Shown here piece by piece: positions 1 to 5,778 of a DNA stretch of 12,405 nt. The stretch's first letter is position 1. Each line of letters opens with the position of its first letter. The position numbers and the translations under genes are program-made. The notes below the pieces were generated by a model that was not told the DNA's origin, did no database searches, and saw nothing but the letters and a program-made list of their open reading frames with translations. The DNA lies in contig JAQTWR010000042.1 of assembly GCA_028689195.1 (NCBI GenBank), positions 1 through 12,405 of the forward strand, read 5' to 3'. The DNA comes from Anaerolineales bacterium. Lineage in GTDB: Bacteria > Chloroflexota > Anaerolineae > Anaerolineales > Villigracilaceae.

Positions 1-133
1 CTCCGCTCAGAACGACATATATTTGGAAAGAGGACTTTTGCAAGAGGTCTAATATACCAAATGTTTGTCGAGGGTCAAGCCGTGTAATGACGTAGAGGCG
101 CGCCGTAACGCGCCCCTACGGATGTTATTTTAT
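1..133. other. Gene-free left edge
   Basis: I find no convincing gene here. The stretch lies downstream of the minus-strand gene ending at 134 and contains one palindrome (91-120). The first 60 bases are AT-rich and may be the end of a feature lying outside the window, but nothing identifies it. Confidence 0.5.
91..120. repeat. Imperfect palindrome, 12-bp arms
   Basis: Arms 91-102 (CGTAGAGGCGCG) and 109-120 (CGCGCCCCTACG) pair with one mismatch, which becomes a G-U pair in a minus-strand transcript; the spacer is 6 nt. It lies 13 bp beyond the stop of the 134-484 gene. Read on the minus strand it is not followed by a T run, so it is not a standard intrinsic terminator. It looks like a dispersed GC-rich intergenic repeat, although it could still protect the mRNA 3' end. 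Confidence 0.6.
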
Positions 134-484
134 TTATACGGTCTTTGCCTTGCGGACGGGGGGCTTCCTATCGCTGGCGCGCGTGCCGCCTACCATTTCG
201 TATTCCGACGAATCGTCGCCGTAATCGGCTTTGACGCCGCTGCGGATGCGCTTGACCATATCCCACAGGTCTGCGTAGAGGTCGTCGCGCTGGTTGCGGA
301 GGTTGGTAAGTTGCGCGTCGAGGCTGTCAATCTGCGGGAGGATTTGCGCGGCTTGGGTTATGCCCGCCGTTATGGCTGCGGCGTTGATTGCGCCGTAGGA
401 CTTTCCTTCCTCAATCTGCTGCCAGGCGCTGAGGACGCTTTGGGCTTGCTCTACTACATCGGTTGGGTAAGATTTTTTGGACAT
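134..484 (-). CDS. Hypothetical protein, 116 aa
   Basis: I do not recognise a characterised family. The protein is soluble, with no signal peptide or membrane segment. Residues about 10-90 look helical: an Ala/Gln-rich stretch (AAAITAGITQAAQ) is followed by a charged region suited to a coiled coil (LDAQLTNLRNQRDDLYADLW). The tail is basic (SDRKPPVRKAKTV) and probably disordered, so nucleic-acid contact is possible but unproven. The start is well supported: AAAGGAG lies 8 nt upstream of the ATG. A candidate promoter sits at 544-572. The gene is separated from hsdR by the 485-782 repeat patch, so I read it as its own transcription unit, although read-through from hsdR is possible because no intrinsic terminator is visible between them. 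The open frame, clean ribosome binding site and ordinary composition make it a credible gene; its function is unknown. Confidence 0.75.
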   Translation of the reverse strand: MSKKSYPTDVVEQAQSVLSAWQQIEEGKSYGAINAAAITAGITQAAQILPQIDSLDAQLTNLRNQRDDLYADLWDMVKRIRSGVKADYGDDSSEYEMVGGTRASDRKPPVRKAKTV

Positions 485-543
485 GAGAGAATCTCCTTTA
501 TATAATTTTCCCCAGGGAACGCCCCTGAAGATTACGAACGAAT

Positions 544-572
544 ATTTTAGGCAGGCGACAGTCGCCTTGCAA
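544..572 (-). promoter_or_regulatory. Candidate sigma-70 promoter for the 116-aa gene
   Basis: On the minus strand a TTGCAA -35 (567-572, 4 of 6 consensus) is followed after 17 nt by a TAAAAT -10 (544-549, 5 of 6). Transcription would start near 537, about 50 nt before the ATG at 484. The spacer contains a perfect dyad, GGCGAC-A-GTCGCC (554-566), which resembles the core of the neighbouring palindrome family. It could act as an operator or be only a repeat remnant. Motif match only. Confidence 0.4.
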
Positions 573-656
573 ACTAAATCGGAAGGGTCGCGGACTAAAT
601 CAGAAGGCTTGCGAACTAAATCAGAAGGGTCGCGGACTAAATCAGGAGGCTTGCGG
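573..656. repeat. Four 21-bp tandem repeats
   Basis: Units start at 573, 594, 615 and 636. The consensus is ACTAAATC, then RGAAGG (unit 4 reads AGGAGG), then STYGCGR. Units 1 and 3 end GGGTCGCGG; units 2 and 4 carry GGCTTGCG. So the array looks like two copies of a 42-bp dimer. ACTAAATC is the reverse complement of the GATTTAGT at 656-663 and 739-746, just before each hairpin, so the last unit can fold back (636-643 with 656-663). There are no spacers, so it is not CRISPR. Confidence 0.85.
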
Positions 657-660
657 ATTT

Positions 661-693
661 AGTTGACAGTCGCTTTGGAAGCGACTGTCAACT
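661..693. repeat. Perfect hairpin, TGACAGTC palindrome family, copy 1
   Basis: Arms 661-675 and 679-693 are perfectly complementary over 15 bp with a 3-nt loop. It shares a 21-bp identical block (653-673) with the approach to copy 2 (736-756). It lies about 90 bp beyond the hsdR stop on the minus strand. No T run follows on either side. Confidence 0.9.
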
Positions 694-742
694 GGCGGAG
701 GAAACTTCAGAGGTCGTCAATCATGATTTTTCTTGGCGGATT

Positions 743-777
743 TAGTTGACAGTCGCCTTAAAGGCGACTGTCAACTA
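743..777. repeat. Perfect hairpin, TGACAGTC palindrome family, copy 2, at the hsdR 3' end
   Basis: Arms 743-759 and 761-777 are perfectly complementary over 17 bp around a single central base. The structure begins only 5 bp after the hsdR stop codon, so the hsdR mRNA would end in, or run through, a very stable stem. No T tract follows on the minus strand, so rho-independent termination is not supported. A role as a 3'-to-5' exonuclease barrier is conceivable. Confidence 0.9.
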
Positions 778-782
778 GCAAT

Positions 783-3700
783 TTATACCGTTATATACTT
801 CTTGAAATTCTCTGCCTGCTCGAATATCTCTTTATAGACTTCATCCTGCGTGAAGGGCGGATACCCATGTTCGTCGAGGGTCAAAATCAGGGCAACTTGT
901 AATTCGGCTTTGATGTCGTTGCGCTGTGACCAGTCGGTGTATTTGGCTTTGTCATCCACAATGACTTTAACGGCTTTGGATAAGGCAATCAATTTATCTT
1001 CGGGGTATTCAAACTTGTATTTCTCTGCAATGGCTTTGAGAATGTCGTAGAAGGCTTTTTCTTCAAAGTTGATACCCAACTCGATAAAGGAGTTGCGTTC
1101 TACTTGTAGTTCCTTGAATAAGTTGGCGAACTGTTCGGCAACGTCGTCCATGACTTCGCTTTTGAAGGTCTCAAAATCTTTCCGCTCGTTGTAGAGTTCG
1201 ATGAGGTGTTTCAGGCGTTTGGAGAAATCCACGCCTTTGATCTTGTTGACCTTCTTGAATTCGTCAATGGCTTTCTTCAAGAGCATTTGCAGCAGTTTAA
1301 TCTTGGTGTTCGGCAATTGGATTTTGTCGATCTTCGCCATGTACTCATCGCTGAAAATATCGGCGTTGCCTTCGGGATTGTTCTTGTCGAGTTTGAAGAT
1401 TTCTTCGATGCCTTCGCTTTGCAAGGCTTCGTGAATCATTTCGGTGACGCGGGCGTTCATTTGTGCAAGGTCGGGCGCGGTGTCGCCTTTGGTGAGTTTA
1501 TAAACAATCGAGCGGACGGCGAAATAGAAATGGATTTGGTCGCGTTCCTGAGTGGTAATCTTTTCACTGGTGACAGACAGGTCATACGCGCCGCGCAGTT
1601 TTTGGGCGAGCGCCATGAAACGCTTTTCGATCTCTTCGGTGATTTGGACGAACTCGGCAGCGTGATTCAGACAGTGTAGTTTTTCGAGCGGGGAACCGTT
1701 GAAGTATTTGGAAGCGTCGAACTTATGGAACAGGCGATTAAGCAAATCCAACTGGTCTTTGACGATGGCAACGGTCTGTTCGATCTCGTCGAATTCTTCG
1801 CCGCCGTATTTGGAATACTTCGCCAGAGCGAGGTTCATATTGGATTTGATGCCGATGTAATCCACCACCAGCCCCATTTCCTTGCCTTCATACACGCGAT
1901 TGACGCGTGAAATAGTTTGAATGAGGGAATGCTGCTGAATGGGCTTGTCAATATAAATCGCATCGAGGAAGGGCACATCGAAGCCGGTGATCCACATATC
2001 CACCACGATGGCGATCTTGAAGTTGGAGTTGACCTGCTTGAATTGCCTGTCCAATTCCTTTCTATCGTCGCCTGTACCAAGCATATCCCACAACACTTTT
2101 GAGTCTTTGTCTTTGTTGCGGGTCATCACCATTTTGATGCGTTCGATGGGTTTGAGTTCGCGCCTTTCGGCTTCGGTCAGTTGACTTGCGCCGTCGCTCT
2201 CGCGGACTTCTGCCCACTCAGGACGCAGGGCGATGATTTCTTGATACAGGTTGTAGGCAATTTCGCGGCTGGACGAGACAAACATCACTTTGCCTTTGAC
2301 GCTTGCGCCCTCGCCGACCCGCGTTTCGTAGTGTTCAACAAAATCATTTGCCAGTAAATTCAGGCGCTTGGGGTCGCCTAAAATGACTTCCATTTGGGTG
2401 ACGGCTTTCTTGCTTTCGTTGATCTGGTATTCGTTCGTGCCATCTTCAGCGCACTTCTTGTAATACTCTTCGATCTCTTTCAGTTTCTTGTCGTCGAGCA
2501 ATACTTTGGCGGCTCTGCCTTCATACACGATCTTGACCGTGATTTCATCTTCCACCGATTCTTTCATGGTGTAGGCGTCTGTGATTTCGCCGAAGACATC
2601 CATTGTGGCGTCTATGGGTGTGCCAGTGAAACCAACGTAGGTGGCGCGGGGCAGAGAATCATGCAGGTACTTGGCGAAGCCGTAGCGCGTTTCTACGCCA
2701 GTTTTCTTGACGACTATCTTCTGGTCTAAGTTGACTTGGGAGCGGTGGGCTTCATCCGAAATACAGATGACGTTTTCGCGGTCGGTCAACAAGCCCAAAT
2801 CTTCGGTGAATTTCTGGATGGTAGTCAGGAAGACGCCGCCGCTTTTCCTTCCCTGTAAGCGCGTTCGTAAATCTTCACGGCTTTCGACGCTGATAATTTC
2901 TGCGTCGCCGATGAAGTCTTTGGCGTTGGTGAATTGCGCGGACAGTTGATCGTCGAGGTCGGTTCTGTCTGTAATCAGAACAATGGTCGGGTTGGAGAGA
3001 TGCGGGCTCTTCATCAAAAGGCGCGAGAGATACAACATGGTGTAACTCTTGCCTGAACCCGTCGCGCCGAAGTACGTCCCGCCTTTGCCGCTGCCTTTGG
3101 GGCGCATGTTGACGCGGATGCTGTTGTATAACTGGCGGGCGGCGTAATATTGCGGATAACGGCAGACGATTTTTTCTTCTTTGCGGGAGGTGTCGGGGAA
3201 GTAGATAAAGTTGCGGATGACATCCAGCAGGCGGGGCTGGTGGAACAAGCCCTTGACCATCGTCAGGAGCGAGCCGATGCCTTCCTGCGGTGGGTCGCTG
3301 GGTTCCACTTTGCGCCAGGCGTAGAAGAAATCGTACTGCGAGAAGAGCGACCCCATTTTGTTGTTGACGCCGTCCGAGATGACGCAAAAGGCGTTGTATT
3401 TGAAGAGTTCGGGAATGTCGCGGCGGTAGCGGACGGTTAACTGGTCGAAGGCGTTCTTGATGGTGGCGTTCTCTTTGACCGCGCTCTTGAATTCGATCAC
3501 CACCAGCGGCAGACCGTTGATGTACACAATGGCGTCGGGGATGCGCTTTTCGGCGCCTTGTATTTCGAGTTGGTTAACGATCTTATAAATATTTCCGTCC
3601 CCGTCATTGCGAGGGCGTTCTTTGCCCGAAGCAATCTTCTTATCGTTGTCGGGGATTGCTTCGTCGGGCTGTCGCCCTCCTCGCAATGACGAGAAATCTA

Positions 3701-4022
3701 TTAACTCAACAAACAAATCCTTCTTCGCGCGGTCTTCGCGGGCGAGGGTGAAGCCGTTGGCGATGAGATTCAAAATCTTTTTGTTGCTGTCGTACAGCGC
3801 CGCGCTGGGAAAGGAATCGAGTTGGCGCAGGATGCTTTCGACTTCGTTTTTGGTAATGTCTTCGGCGGAATAACGATTGTAAAGATACTGCCTGAGATCG
3901 TCGCGCAGTAAAACATCCGCCATTTCCTTGTGGATGGTTTCGCCATGCGCATGGGGATAGCCTTCGGCGGCGAATAACTCGATGACGGCGTTCTCTAAAG
4001 TTTCTTCGTTGAAGATGCTCAT
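783..4022 (-). CDS. hsdR: Type I restriction enzyme, HsdR motor/nuclease subunit
   Basis: HsdR joins HsdM and HsdS to form the ATP-driven translocase that cuts unmodified DNA. In this 1079-aa frame I see a PD-ExK nuclease signature (PDAIVY with D163, VVIEFK with E177 and K179), Walker A GATGSGKS (319-326), DEAH (423-426), motif III TGTP (466-469), and a C-terminal helical region of the kind found in Type I HsdR (about residues 960-1079). The frame extends 53 codons further upstream, but I place the start at 4022. That ATG overlaps the nucleotidyltransferase stop as ATGA, has AAGGA 7 nt upstream, and gives the N-terminus MSIFNEETLE that is repeated in the two upstream fragments. Residues about 111-141 are encoded by a palindromic insertion (3602-3691) between the LIDF and NIYKIVNQ segments, where relatives have only a few residues. 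No frameshift or lost key residue is visible, so the enzyme may be active. Confidence 0.96.
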   Translation of the reverse strand: MSIFNEETLENAVIELFAAEGYPHAHGETIHKEMADVLLRDDLRQYLYNRYSAEDITKNEVESILRQLDSFPSAALYDSNKKILNLIANGFTLAREDRAKKDLFVELIDFSSLRGGRQPDEAIPDNDKKIASGKERPRNDGDGNIYKIVNQLEIQGAEKRIPDAIVYINGLPLVVIEFKSAVKENATIKNAFDQLTVRYRRDIPELFKYNAFCVISDGVNNKMGSLFSQYDFFYAWRKVEPSDPPQEGIGSLLTMVKGLFHQPRLLDVIRNFIYFPDTSRKEEKIVCRYPQYYAARQLYNSIRVNMRPKGSGKGGTYFGATGSGKSYTMLYLSRLLMKSPHLSNPTIVLITDRTDLDDQLSAQFTNAKDFIGDAEIISVESREDLRTRLQGRKSGGVFLTTIQKFTEDLGLLTDRENVICISDEAHRSQVNLDQKIVVKKTGVETRYGFAKYLHDSLPRATYVGFTGTPIDATMDVFGEITDAYTMKESVEDEITVKIVYEGRAAKVLLDDKKLKEIEEYYKKCAEDGTNEYQINESKKAVTQMEVILGDPKRLNLLANDFVEHYETRVGEGASVKGKVMFVSSSREIAYNLYQEIIALRPEWAEVRESDGASQLTEAERRELKPIERIKMVMTRNKDKDSKVLWDMLGTGDDRKELDRQFKQVNSNFKIAIVVDMWITGFDVPFLDAIYIDKPIQQHSLIQTISRVNRVYEGKEMGLVVDYIGIKSNMNLALAKYSKYGGEEFDEIEQTVAIVKDQLDLLNRLFHKFDASKYFNGSPLEKLHCLNHAAEFVQITEEIEKRFMALAQKLRGAYDLSVTSEKITTQERDQIHFYFAVRSIVYKLTKGDTAPDLAQMNARVTEMIHEALQSEGIEEIFKLDKNNPEGNADIFSDEYMAKIDKIQLPNTKIKLLQMLLKKAIDEFKKVNKIKGVDFSKRLKHLIELYNERKDFETFKSEVMDDVAEQFANLFKELQVERNSFIELGINFEEKAFYDILKAIAEKYKFEYPEDKLIALSKAVKVIVDDKAKYTDWSQRNDIKAELQVALILTLDEHGYPPFTQDEVYKEIFEQAENFKKYITV
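3602..3691. repeat. Palindromic element inserted in frame within hsdR
   Basis: The outer arms CGTCATTGCGAGG (3602-3614) and CCTCGCAATGACG (3679-3691) match perfectly over 13 bp. The inner arms GAAGCAATC (3628-3636) and GATTGCTTC (3654-3662) match over 9 bp. The element is 90 bp, exactly 30 codons, and has no stop in the hsdR frame. It encodes a polar, Gly/Asp/Arg/Lys-rich segment (starting SSLRGGRQPDEAIP). GTCATTGCGAG/GAAGCAATC repeats are familiar from intergenic DNA of many bacteria; here one is coding, as with Rickettsia palindromic elements. Confidence 0.85.
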
Positions 4023-4594
4023 GCCGATTCCTTTAATGCCCGCCCTAGTAAATCGCTGACTGTAAGTTCGCCCGCCCATTTTTGCAGGTAATTTATATCC
4101 AGTTCTCCCGCTCTGGTTTTGAATACGCCGAGGATATCGCGCCATTGGCGTTCTGACACTTCGCCGCCCAGGCGATACCATTCGAGTTTGGAGAGGATGG
4201 TGTCTTCGGGGCTGGCAAATTTTGCGCTGACTTCGCTTTCAAAGGTGAAGGTTTGTCTTTGGGCGCGGGCAAGTTGAGATTGCAAAAAGGGGCGCGGGCG
4301 CGGGATAAAAATATCCACTTTGAACATGGTTTCGCGGTGAATGATGTTGAAACTGGAATGGCTCTGAATGGCGTCGGCGATCATTTCATCGTCCAGATAG
4401 AATTCGTCTTGCAAGGCTGAGACAAACGGCTTAAGATGTTCCGCTCGCATTTCGGCGACAATATCCGAATCCTGGGTGGTGCGTACCATGCCATAGAGCG
4501 TGCTGGCAAGCGAACCGCCAATGAGATAAGGGACGCCCAGACGCTCGAACACATCGGTGACTTTGAGCGTGACTTCCACTGGTTCATTTTGCAT
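4019..4594 (-). CDS. Nucleotidyltransferase-fold protein, 191 aa
   Basis: This is a predicted member of the nucleotidyltransferase superfamily. The signature is GGS (26-28), then a DSD pair (D42, D44), then a third acidic residue in FKVDIFI (D94), the usual metal-binding layout. The KLEWYRLGGEVSERQWRD block (136-153) is typical of a group widespread in Cyanobacteria, Chloroflexota and Planctomycetes and annotated only as nucleotidyltransferase-like, sometimes compared with AbiEii toxins. The acceptor substrate is unknown; tRNA or protein nucleotidylation is plausible. I chose the ATG at 4594 over the one at 4627 because GGAGG lies 5 nt upstream of it. It overlaps the 83-aa gene by 11 bp and hsdR by 4 bp, so the three genes are probably translationally coupled. 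It may be one half of a toxin-antitoxin-like pair, but that is inference. Confidence 0.85.
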   Translation of the reverse strand: MQNEPVEVTLKVTDVFERLGVPYLIGGSLASTLYGMVRTTQDSDIVAEMRAEHLKPFVSALQDEFYLDDEMIADAIQSHSSFNIIHRETMFKVDIFIPRPRPFLQSQLARAQRQTFTFESEVSAKFASPEDTILSKLEWYRLGGEVSERQWRDILGVFKTRAGELDINYLQKWAGELTVSDLLGRALKESA

Positions 4595-4835
4595 GGCTGC
4601 CTCCGTACACTTTGTTTGCCAATTCATCGCCTAGAAGCAAGACTGCCAGTTTGAAACGCAGTTCGGCTTCACTGGCATTGGGGAAGCGGGAGCGCAGACC
4701 CGTCAGCGCCAACATGCGAGCGGAGGCGTTCAACTGCGCCAGCATGTTCATTTTGCGCGTGGGATTTGCCTGCCGCCAGAGTTGAATTTGCAGGGCTTCC
4801 ATTTTGGGGTGGGTATCGGAAGATAAAGCGCTCAT
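4584..4835 (-). CDS. Small partner protein of the nucleotidyltransferase, 83 aa
   Basis: This belongs, by my recognition, to an uncharacterised small-protein family usually encoded directly upstream of nucleotidyltransferase genes like the one at 4019-4594. The visible pattern is helical: NPTRKMNMLAQLNASARMLA (26-45), then GLRSRFPNASEAELRFKLAV (47-66), then LLLGDELANKVYGG near the C-terminus. It has no membrane segment, signal peptide or recognisable DNA-binding motif. The start is supported by GGAG 8 nt upstream. The gene begins 13 bp after the stop of the truncated hsdR copy and ends 11 bp inside the nucleotidyltransferase, which fits a co-translated two-protein module. The arrangement suggests it binds or controls its partner, as an antitoxin would, but no sequence feature proves this. 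Confidence 0.8.
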   Translation of the reverse strand: MSALSSDTHPKMEALQIQLWRQANPTRKMNMLAQLNASARMLALTGLRSRFPNASEAELRFKLAVLLLGDELANKVYGGSHAK

Positions 4836-4848
4836 CTTTTGTGCTCCA

Positions 4849-4971
4849 TTACGGGTATATCACATCCGCCATTTCTTTGTGGATGGTTTCGCCATGCACA
4901 TGGGGATAGCCTTCGGCGGCGAATAACTCGATGACGGCGTTTTCTAATGTCTCTTCGTTGAAGATGCTCAT
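4849..4971 (-). pseudogene. Truncated duplicate of the hsdR 5' end (40 codons)
   Basis: Bases 4862-4971 match the start of intact hsdR (3913-4022) at 105 of 110 positions. The encoded peptide has the same first 37 residues apart from one Ala-to-Val change at position 25 (HAHGET to HVHGET), then diverges after MADV and stops after IYP. Four of the five differences are silent, which suggests the copies separated while still under protein-level selection, or that one was imported from a related strain. The nuclease and motor regions are absent, so it has no HsdR activity. Its stop codon sits next to the ribosome binding site of the 83-aa gene, so if translated it would act as a leader for that gene. 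Confidence 0.85.
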
Positions 4972-4972
4972 A
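4929..4972. repeat. 44-bp direct repeat flanking the transposase element, left copy
   Basis: It is identical over 44 bp to 5671-5714. Both copies are the first codons of hsdR in the same orientation, and they bracket the transposase with its structured repeats. IS200/IS605 elements normally make no target duplication, so this points to recombination or template switching. Confidence 0.85.
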
Positions 4973-4995
4973 AGTCTCTCTCATCGCGTTATCGG

Positions 4996-5092
4996 CGGGA
5001 TAAATCCCTGCCTCAATTCGTGAAAGTCCGCTGAAGCGGACTCGATCATCAGCCCGCAGGGCTTTCATGTACTGAGGCAGGACTTTAGTCCG
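4996..5092. repeat. Structured ~97-nt repeat, left of the transposase
   Basis: It can fold as three stems. The outer stem pairs 4996-5015 with 5073-5092 (16 of 20). Hairpin one is AGTCCGCT (5025-5032) with AGCGGACT (5035-5042). Hairpin two is AGCCC (5051-5055) with GGGCT (5059-5063). It lies 34 bp beyond the transposase stop in the same orientation as the right-hand copy (5571-5668), and is probably a mobile, transposase-dependent repeat like the REPs of RAYT systems. Confidence 0.8.
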
Positions 5093-5126
5093 AACGAACC
5101 GACGAATCAATACAAATACATTCATC

Positions 5127-5540
5127 TCATTCCTCTTCATCCATTTTCTCATAAATGGAAATAATCGTCTGGTCTTTATGATGTTCTTTTTGTTTGGCGG
5201 CATACGCCATGACTGTTTCAAGTGACCTTTCGCCGATGCTCAATGCGCCATAACCACTTTGCCATTTGATTTGACTGTCACTGCCAGCCATGTGATTGAT
5301 GGCGTAGGCGCTCGCCCCTTTGAGATGACGGACGCAATCGGCAACGGACATTTTCGGCGGAATGGACGCCACGACATGGGCATGGTCTTCTACATTCCCT
5401 GCCGCGTGGATTTTTATTCCCAACTCTTCGGCTTTGCGATATAGAACGCCGTAAAACATTTTCTCGCGTTCTGCCGTTAGGGTGGGTTGACGGTCTTGTG
5501 TTGACCAGATGAGATGATAATGAAGTCGCCAGTAGGTCAT
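5127..5540 (-). CDS. IS200/IS605-like Y1 (REP-associated) transposase, 137 aa
   Basis: This is a single-strand DNA transposase of the HUH/Y1 superfamily. The HUH motif is H53-A-H55 in VEDHAHVVASIPP, and the catalytic tyrosine is Y113 in MAYAAKQKEHH with Q117 four residues later. The N-terminus (YWRLHYHLIWST) is the usual first strand of the fold, and the length is normal for the family. AGGAAAG upstream of the ATG supports the start. No accessory tnpB or IscB gene is present. Structured repeats of about 97 nt flank it on both sides, which favours a REP-associated transposase over a simple IS200. All catalytic residues appear intact. It sits in the middle of the hsd operon in the operon's direction, between two fragments of the hsdR start. 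Confidence 0.9.
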   Translation of the reverse strand: MTYWRLHYHLIWSTQDRQPTLTAEREKMFYGVLYRKAEELGIKIHAAGNVEDHAHVVASIPPKMSVADCVRHLKGASAYAINHMAGSDSQIKWQSGYGALSIGERSLETVMAYAAKQKEHHKDQTIISIYEKMDEEE

Positions 5541-5570
5541 GGGGTTCTTTCCTATTTCGGCGGGACGGGG

Positions 5571-5668
5571 CGGGATAAATCCCTGCCTCAGTTCATAAAA
5601 ATCCGCTAAAGCGGATTCCCGACATCAGCCCGCAGGGCTTCCATGCCCTGAGTAAGGGATTTATCCCG
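5571..5668. repeat. Structured ~98-nt repeat, right of the transposase
   Basis: The outer stem pairs 5571-5590 with 5649-5668 (18 of 20; the terminal 14 bp are perfect). Hairpin one is AATCCGCT (5600-5607) with AGCGGATT (5610-5617). Hairpin two is AGCCC (5627-5631) with GGGCT (5635-5639). Relative to the left copy, hairpin one swaps a G-C pair for an A-T pair on both arms, so the fold appears conserved. Confidence 0.8.
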
Positions 5669-5713
5669 AACGATGACGGCGTTTTCTAATGTCTCTTCGT
5701 TGAAGATGCTCAT
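5606..5713 (-). pseudogene. Second hsdR 5' fragment, fused to repeat DNA
   Basis: The first 14 codons encode MSIFNEETLENAVI, exactly the hsdR N-terminus. The frame then runs into the structured repeat and stops at TAG (5606-5608) after 35 codons. GGAG lies 5 nt before the ATG, and the distance to the hsdS stop (65 bp, with a palindrome) matches the hsdM-hsdS gap (66 bp, also with a palindrome). This is therefore probably the original hsdR start site, cut off by the insertion. It encodes no functional domain. Confidence 0.75.
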
Positions 5714-5714
5714 A
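5671..5714. repeat. 44-bp direct repeat flanking the transposase element, right copy
   Basis: It is identical to 4929-4972 and differs from the intact hsdR start at three positions, all shared with the 4929-4972 copy. The two fragments are therefore each other's closest relatives. Confidence 0.85.
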
Positions 5715-5723
5715 GGTTCTCCG

Positions 5724-5756
5724 AGATGACAGTCACCTTTAAGGTGACTGTCATCT
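5724..5756. repeat. Perfect hairpin, TGACAGTC palindrome family, copy 3, after hsdS
   Basis: Arms 5724-5739 and 5741-5756 are perfectly complementary over 16 bp around one base. It lies in the 65-bp gap between the hsdS stop and the first hsdR start fragment. The flanks of the TGACAGTC core differ from copies 1 and 2, but every change is matched on the other arm. No T run follows. Confidence 0.9.
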
Positions 5757-5778
5757 GATTGCGTTCATGCTTGCCTGC

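Larger units (their letters stand above)
4929..5714 (-). mobile_element. Transposase plus flanking structured repeats and 44-bp direct repeats
   Basis: Outer 44-bp identical direct repeats (4929-4972, 5671-5714) enclose two similar three-stem repeats (4996-5092, 5571-5668) and the Y1 transposase between them. I read this as one inserted unit within the original hsdR start. The exact ends are uncertain, because the duplicated 44 bp are host hsdR sequence rather than element sequence. Confidence 0.7.

Noticed and set aside
573..656. Possible CRISPR array
   Set aside because: The 21-bp units are contiguous with no unique spacers, and no cas gene is nearby.
477..662. Plus-strand frame encoding a TKSEGSR-type heptad repeat
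   Set aside because: The repeat peptide follows only because the 21-bp tandem unit is a multiple of three. The frame lies over a promoter and repeats and has no protein-like N-terminus.
743..777. Intrinsic terminator of hsdR
   Set aside because: The stem is very stable, but no T tract follows on the minus strand and the same hairpin occurs inside the operon, so it is listed as a repeat.
2875..3387. Minus-strand 170-codon frame inside hsdR
   Set aside because: It is a shadow frame rich in Arg, Gln and Pro, opposed by the clear HsdR motor motifs in the correct frame.
4023..4181. A 53-residue N-terminal extension of HsdR
   Set aside because: It overlaps the nucleotidyltransferase gene, lacks a better ribosome binding site, and the repeated MSIFNEETLE copies mark the true N-terminus at 4022.
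4832..5221. Minus-strand frame of 129 codons across the transposase 3' end
   Set aside because: It overlaps the Y1 transposase in another frame and runs through the structured repeat and the hsdR fragment; the protein is Arg-rich and unlike any family.
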